From Chryseobacterium joostei (GTDB taxonomy: Bacteria > Bacteroidota > Bacteroidia > Flavobacteriales > Weeksellaceae), in NCBI RefSeq assembly GCF_003815775.1, contig NZ_CP033926.1:3410001-3474000 (forward strand): a DNA stretch of 64,000 nucleotides, in the 5' to 3' direction. The notes under the pieces are model-generated. The model saw nothing but the letters and a program-made list of their open reading frames with translations. It ran no database searches and had not been told where the DNA came from. Numbering within the stretch: position 1 is the first letter of the stretch; the number at the start of each line of letters is the position of its first letter. The translations under genes and the position numbers were made by a program. Shown here piece by piece: positions 61,628 to 64,000 of the stretch.

Positions 61628-64000
61628 ATGATTAAAAAACTATCCCTAATCTCTTTGTTTACGTTAATGCCTGCTTCTTTTTACTTTGCGCAAACTACTG
61701 TTTACGCGTATGTTAAAGATCAGGATGGTAAGCCTTTAGAGAAAGCAGAAGTAGATCTAGCACAGTCCGGGAACGATGCAGCCGCGGATAAAATTGGGTA
61801 CTTCCAGTTTGTGGATTTAAAACCTGGCCATTATCTTATCACAGTAACAAAACCAAACTTTGAGTCAAAGATCCTAGAGTTTGATGTAGCTGCGGATGAG
61901 AAGAGAAAAGATTTAGGTGTTATTACACTTAATTACAATTTAGGATCAGACGCAGGAGTAATAGTTATTGATGACTCAGCAAATGATACTGAAGATGGAG
62001 GCTCATCTATGCAGCCTACTGTAGGACTTTTAAGCTCAGGAAGAGATGCTTTCCAAAATGTTTCCGCGTTTGAACTAGGTGCTTACTGGTTCAGACCAAG
62101 AGGAGTAGACAACAGATTTGAGGATGTAATGTTTAATGGTGTTTCCATGTCTAAAAATGATGATGGAAAAGTAGACTTCAATAACTGGGGTGGTCTTAAT
62201 GATGTAACAAGATACCCTTACGAAAATGTAGATAACATCACTCCTTCAGAATATACTTTTGGTAATTTAGGAGGTGCTGTTTATTATAATACAAGAGCTT
62301 CCAGCTATAGAAAGCAGACTTCACTGGCTTATTCATTTACCAACAGAAGTTACCTGCACAGAGCTATTGCTACCTATTCTTCAGGTCTTACCAAAAATGG
62401 TTGGGCATTTACGTTCTCTGCAAGTAGAAGATGGGGGGATAGAGCAATCCTTGACGGGGTTTATCAGGACGCCTACGCTTATTTCGCGTCTATCGAGAAG
62501 AAATTCAGTGACAGACACTCTATTAACTTAACTGCTTTTGGTTCTCCTACTTACAGAGCTTCCAACTCACCAAATACCCAAGAGGTGTATGACATCATGG
62601 GGAAAAACTATAACTCATACTGGGGATGGCAGGATGGAGAAAAAAGAAACTCCAGAATCAGAAATGTGTATGAGCCGGTATTTATGTTGACAGATTACCT
62701 GAAAATTGGTAAAAACTCAAACTGGATCAATACGGTTTCCTATCAGTTTGGTAGCGATGCTAGAAGTAGATTAGACTGGTTCCACGCTGCAGATCCAAAC
62801 CCTACATATTACAGAAAATTACCAAGCTTTGGTCTTTTGACTGCTGATGAATTCAGAGCACAGGCACAGATCAACTGGAATGATCTATACAATACTAATC
62901 GTCTTAACCTAACCAATATGGATGGAACTGCAAGAGGAGCTTCCTATACATTGGTAGATGATGTAAATAAAGATAAAACCTTAAACATTGCATCACACTT
63001 TGATACAAGACTTAAGGATAACTGGAAATTGAATATTAACTTCAATTATCAGAACTTAAAATCAGATAACTTTAGAAGAATTAATGACTTATTAGGGGCT
63101 AACTACGCCAATAACCTGAATGCTTTCAATAATGATACTCAATACAATGTTGATGATCCCAACACACAGGTTAGGGTGGGAGACAGAACTCAATATTCTT
63201 ATGAGTTAACAAGAAACCATTATTCATTAAACGTTTCTTCCGAAGTTGATTTCAACAAGTGGAATGTGGTAGCTTCCATCTTCTCTTCATATTCTGAAGC
63301 TTACAGAGACGGGAAATTTAGAAATGCAATATTTTTGGATAACTCAAAAGGAAAGAGTGCTATTTATAATGCATTGGATGCAGGACTTAAAGGTAAAATT
63401 ACCTACAAAATCAACGGGAAGAACTTTATTGTTTATAACGGAGCATTATTTAGCCTGGCACCAACCCTTAATGAGATCTTCATTAACCCAAGAATGGGAG
63501 ATTTCTTAACTCCAGGAGTTAAAAATCAGGTGATTAACTCTAATGACATCAGCTATATCATGAGAGGTCAGATTCTAAAGCTTAGAATATCCGGATACTA
63601 TACTACAATTAGTAACTCAACAGAGATTTCAAGATATTACTTAGCTGTTTCTTCTAATAATACAGGATCATACAACACACTGGTTAATGAGGCTATGAGT
63701 GGTGCAGACAAGAGATATCTTGGTGCAGAACTAGGATTTGACCTAAAGGTTACACCTACACTTAACGCAGTTGGGGTAGCAAGTGTTGGACAATATAAAT
63801 TTACAAATACTCCTCAGGTATATACATTTGATGATCTTAACGGATTCAGAAGCTATGGTACTGCTAATATTAAGGACTATAAGGTAGCAGGAACTCCACA
63901 AAAAGCATTCTCTTTAGGATTGAAGTATAACTCTCCTAAATACTGGTGGGTTGGAGCATCTGCAAACTACCTGATGGATCAGTATCTTGATTTCTCAGCA
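61628..64000 (+). CDS. TonB-dependent receptor with carboxypeptidase-like regulatory domain, C-terminus cut
   Basis: An open frame of 791 codons starts at ATG 61628 and runs off the right edge. The signal peptide ends near FYFAQ (residue 21). A carboxypeptidase-D-like beta-sandwich follows (about 22-108: VYAYVKDQDGKPLEKAEVDL, GYFQFVDLKPGHYLITV). The plug begins near 130 and contains WFRPRGVDNRFEDVMFNG and FGNLGGAVYYNTR; the rest is barrel with alternating aromatic strands. The plug lacks the SusC motif, so it is a receptor of the non-SusC kind with unknown substrate. Translated by eye, since there is no stop in the window. Confidence 0.85.
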   Translation, partial: MIKKLSLISLFTLMPASFYFAQTTVYAYVKDQDGKPLEKAEVDLAQSGNDAAADKIGYFQFVDLKPGHYLITVTKPNFESKILEFDVAADEKRKDLGVITLNYNLGSDAGVIVIDDSANDTEDGGSSMQPTVGLLSSGRDAFQNVSAFELGAYWFRPRGVDNRFEDVMFNGVSMSKNDDGKVDFNNWGGLNDVTRYPYENVDNITPSEYTFGNLGGAVYYNTRASSYRKQTSLAYSFTNRSYLHRAIATYSSGLTKNGWAFTFSASRRWGDRAILDGVYQDAYAYFASIEKKFSDRHSINLTAFGSPTYRASNSPNTQEVYDIMGKNYNSYWGWQDGEKRNSRIRNVYEPVFMLTDYLKIGKNSNWINTVSYQFGSDARSRLDWFHAADPNPTYYRKLPSFGLLTADEFRAQAQINWNDLYNTNRLNLTNMDGTARGASYTLVDDVNKDKTLNIASHFDTRLKDNWKLNINFNYQNLKSDNFRRINDLLGANYANNLNAFNNDTQYNVDDPNTQVRVGDRTQYSYELTRNHYSLNVSSEVDFNKWNVVASIFSSYSEAYRDGKFRNAIFLDNSKGKSAIYNALDAGLKGKITYKINGKNFIVYNGALFSLAPTLNEIFINPRMGDFLTPGVKNQVINSNDISYIMRGQILKLRISGYYTTISNSTEISRYYLAVSSNNTGSYNTLVNEAMSGADKRYLGAELGFDLKVTPTLNAVGVASVGQYKFTNTPQVYTFDDLNGFRSYGTANIKDYKVAGTPQKAFSLGLKYNSPKYWWVGASANYLMDQYLDFSA

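Overview
The window is a chromosomal segment from a member of the Flavobacteriia (Bacteroidota), most like Chryseobacterium or a close relative in the Weeksellaceae. The evidence is: two Endo F-type glycosidases, type IX secretion (T9SS) C-terminal sorting tails, a SusC/SusD pair, many TonB-dependent receptors, the Bacteroidota-specific families DUF4271, DUF4293 and DUF4296, an AT-rich base composition, and promoters of the TTTG-N17-21-TAnnTTTG type. I see no rRNA, tRNA, CRISPR array, insertion sequence or phage gene. The left edge cuts a DUF445 membrane protein and the right edge cuts a TonB-dependent receptor.

Layout. 1-8 kb: an msrB lipoprotein with a DUF7079 gene, an L,D-transpeptidase-like protein, fabF, a thiolase with its TetR regulator (a perfect inverted repeat lies at the tetR promoter), an OsmC protein and two AraC regulators. 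8.5-27.9 kb: a complete high-mannose N-glycan utilization locus: SusC, SusD, an MFS transporter, a GH130 mannoside phosphorylase, a GH92 alpha-mannosidase, a GH125 alpha-1,6-mannosidase, two tandem secreted GH18 endo-beta-N-acetylglucosaminidases, a ROK sugar kinase, a second GH92 and a cupin sugar-phosphate isomerase. 28-34 kb: a metal-handling group on the minus strand (a TonB receptor with two N-terminal HMA domains, a Cys-rich small exported protein, a lipoprotein with a repeated His/Cys motif) next to a two-component system. 35-37.6 kb: three tandem paralogous exported proteins with a putative C1q/TNF-like C-terminal domain behind a long leader. 38-42 kb: a small unknown gene with oligopeptidase B, and hemD with DUF4271. 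42.4-51.3 kb: housekeeping runs dpm1-like / DUF4296 / tgt / lptF-lptG-like, then rsfS / ftsH / LUD / cdsA / psd, with birA convergent to the first. 51.4-64 kb: DUF1801, an MsbA-like ABC transporter, an M28 peptidase, DUF4293 divergent from rho, superoxide dismutase, a von Willebrand A protein with a T9SS tail, an endonuclease/exonuclease/phosphatase family protein and the truncated TonB receptor.

How the genes work together. The N-glycan locus can be read as a pathway. T9SS-exported GH18 enzymes release the glycan at the chitobiose core, SusC/SusD bring it across the outer membrane, GH92 and GH125 trim the alpha-mannose, the MFS protein likely imports the remaining disaccharide, GH130 splits Man-beta-1,4-GlcNAc by phosphorolysis, and the ROK kinase plus cupin isomerase feed free mannose into glycolysis. 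A 115-nt folded element ending in a T-run separates susCD from the enzyme genes and may set their relative expression. The most unusual items are this element, the His/Cys-repeat lipoprotein beside the double-HMA receptor, the C1q-like gene triplet, the zinc-cysteine-less Tgt and the interlocked rho/DUF4293 promoters.
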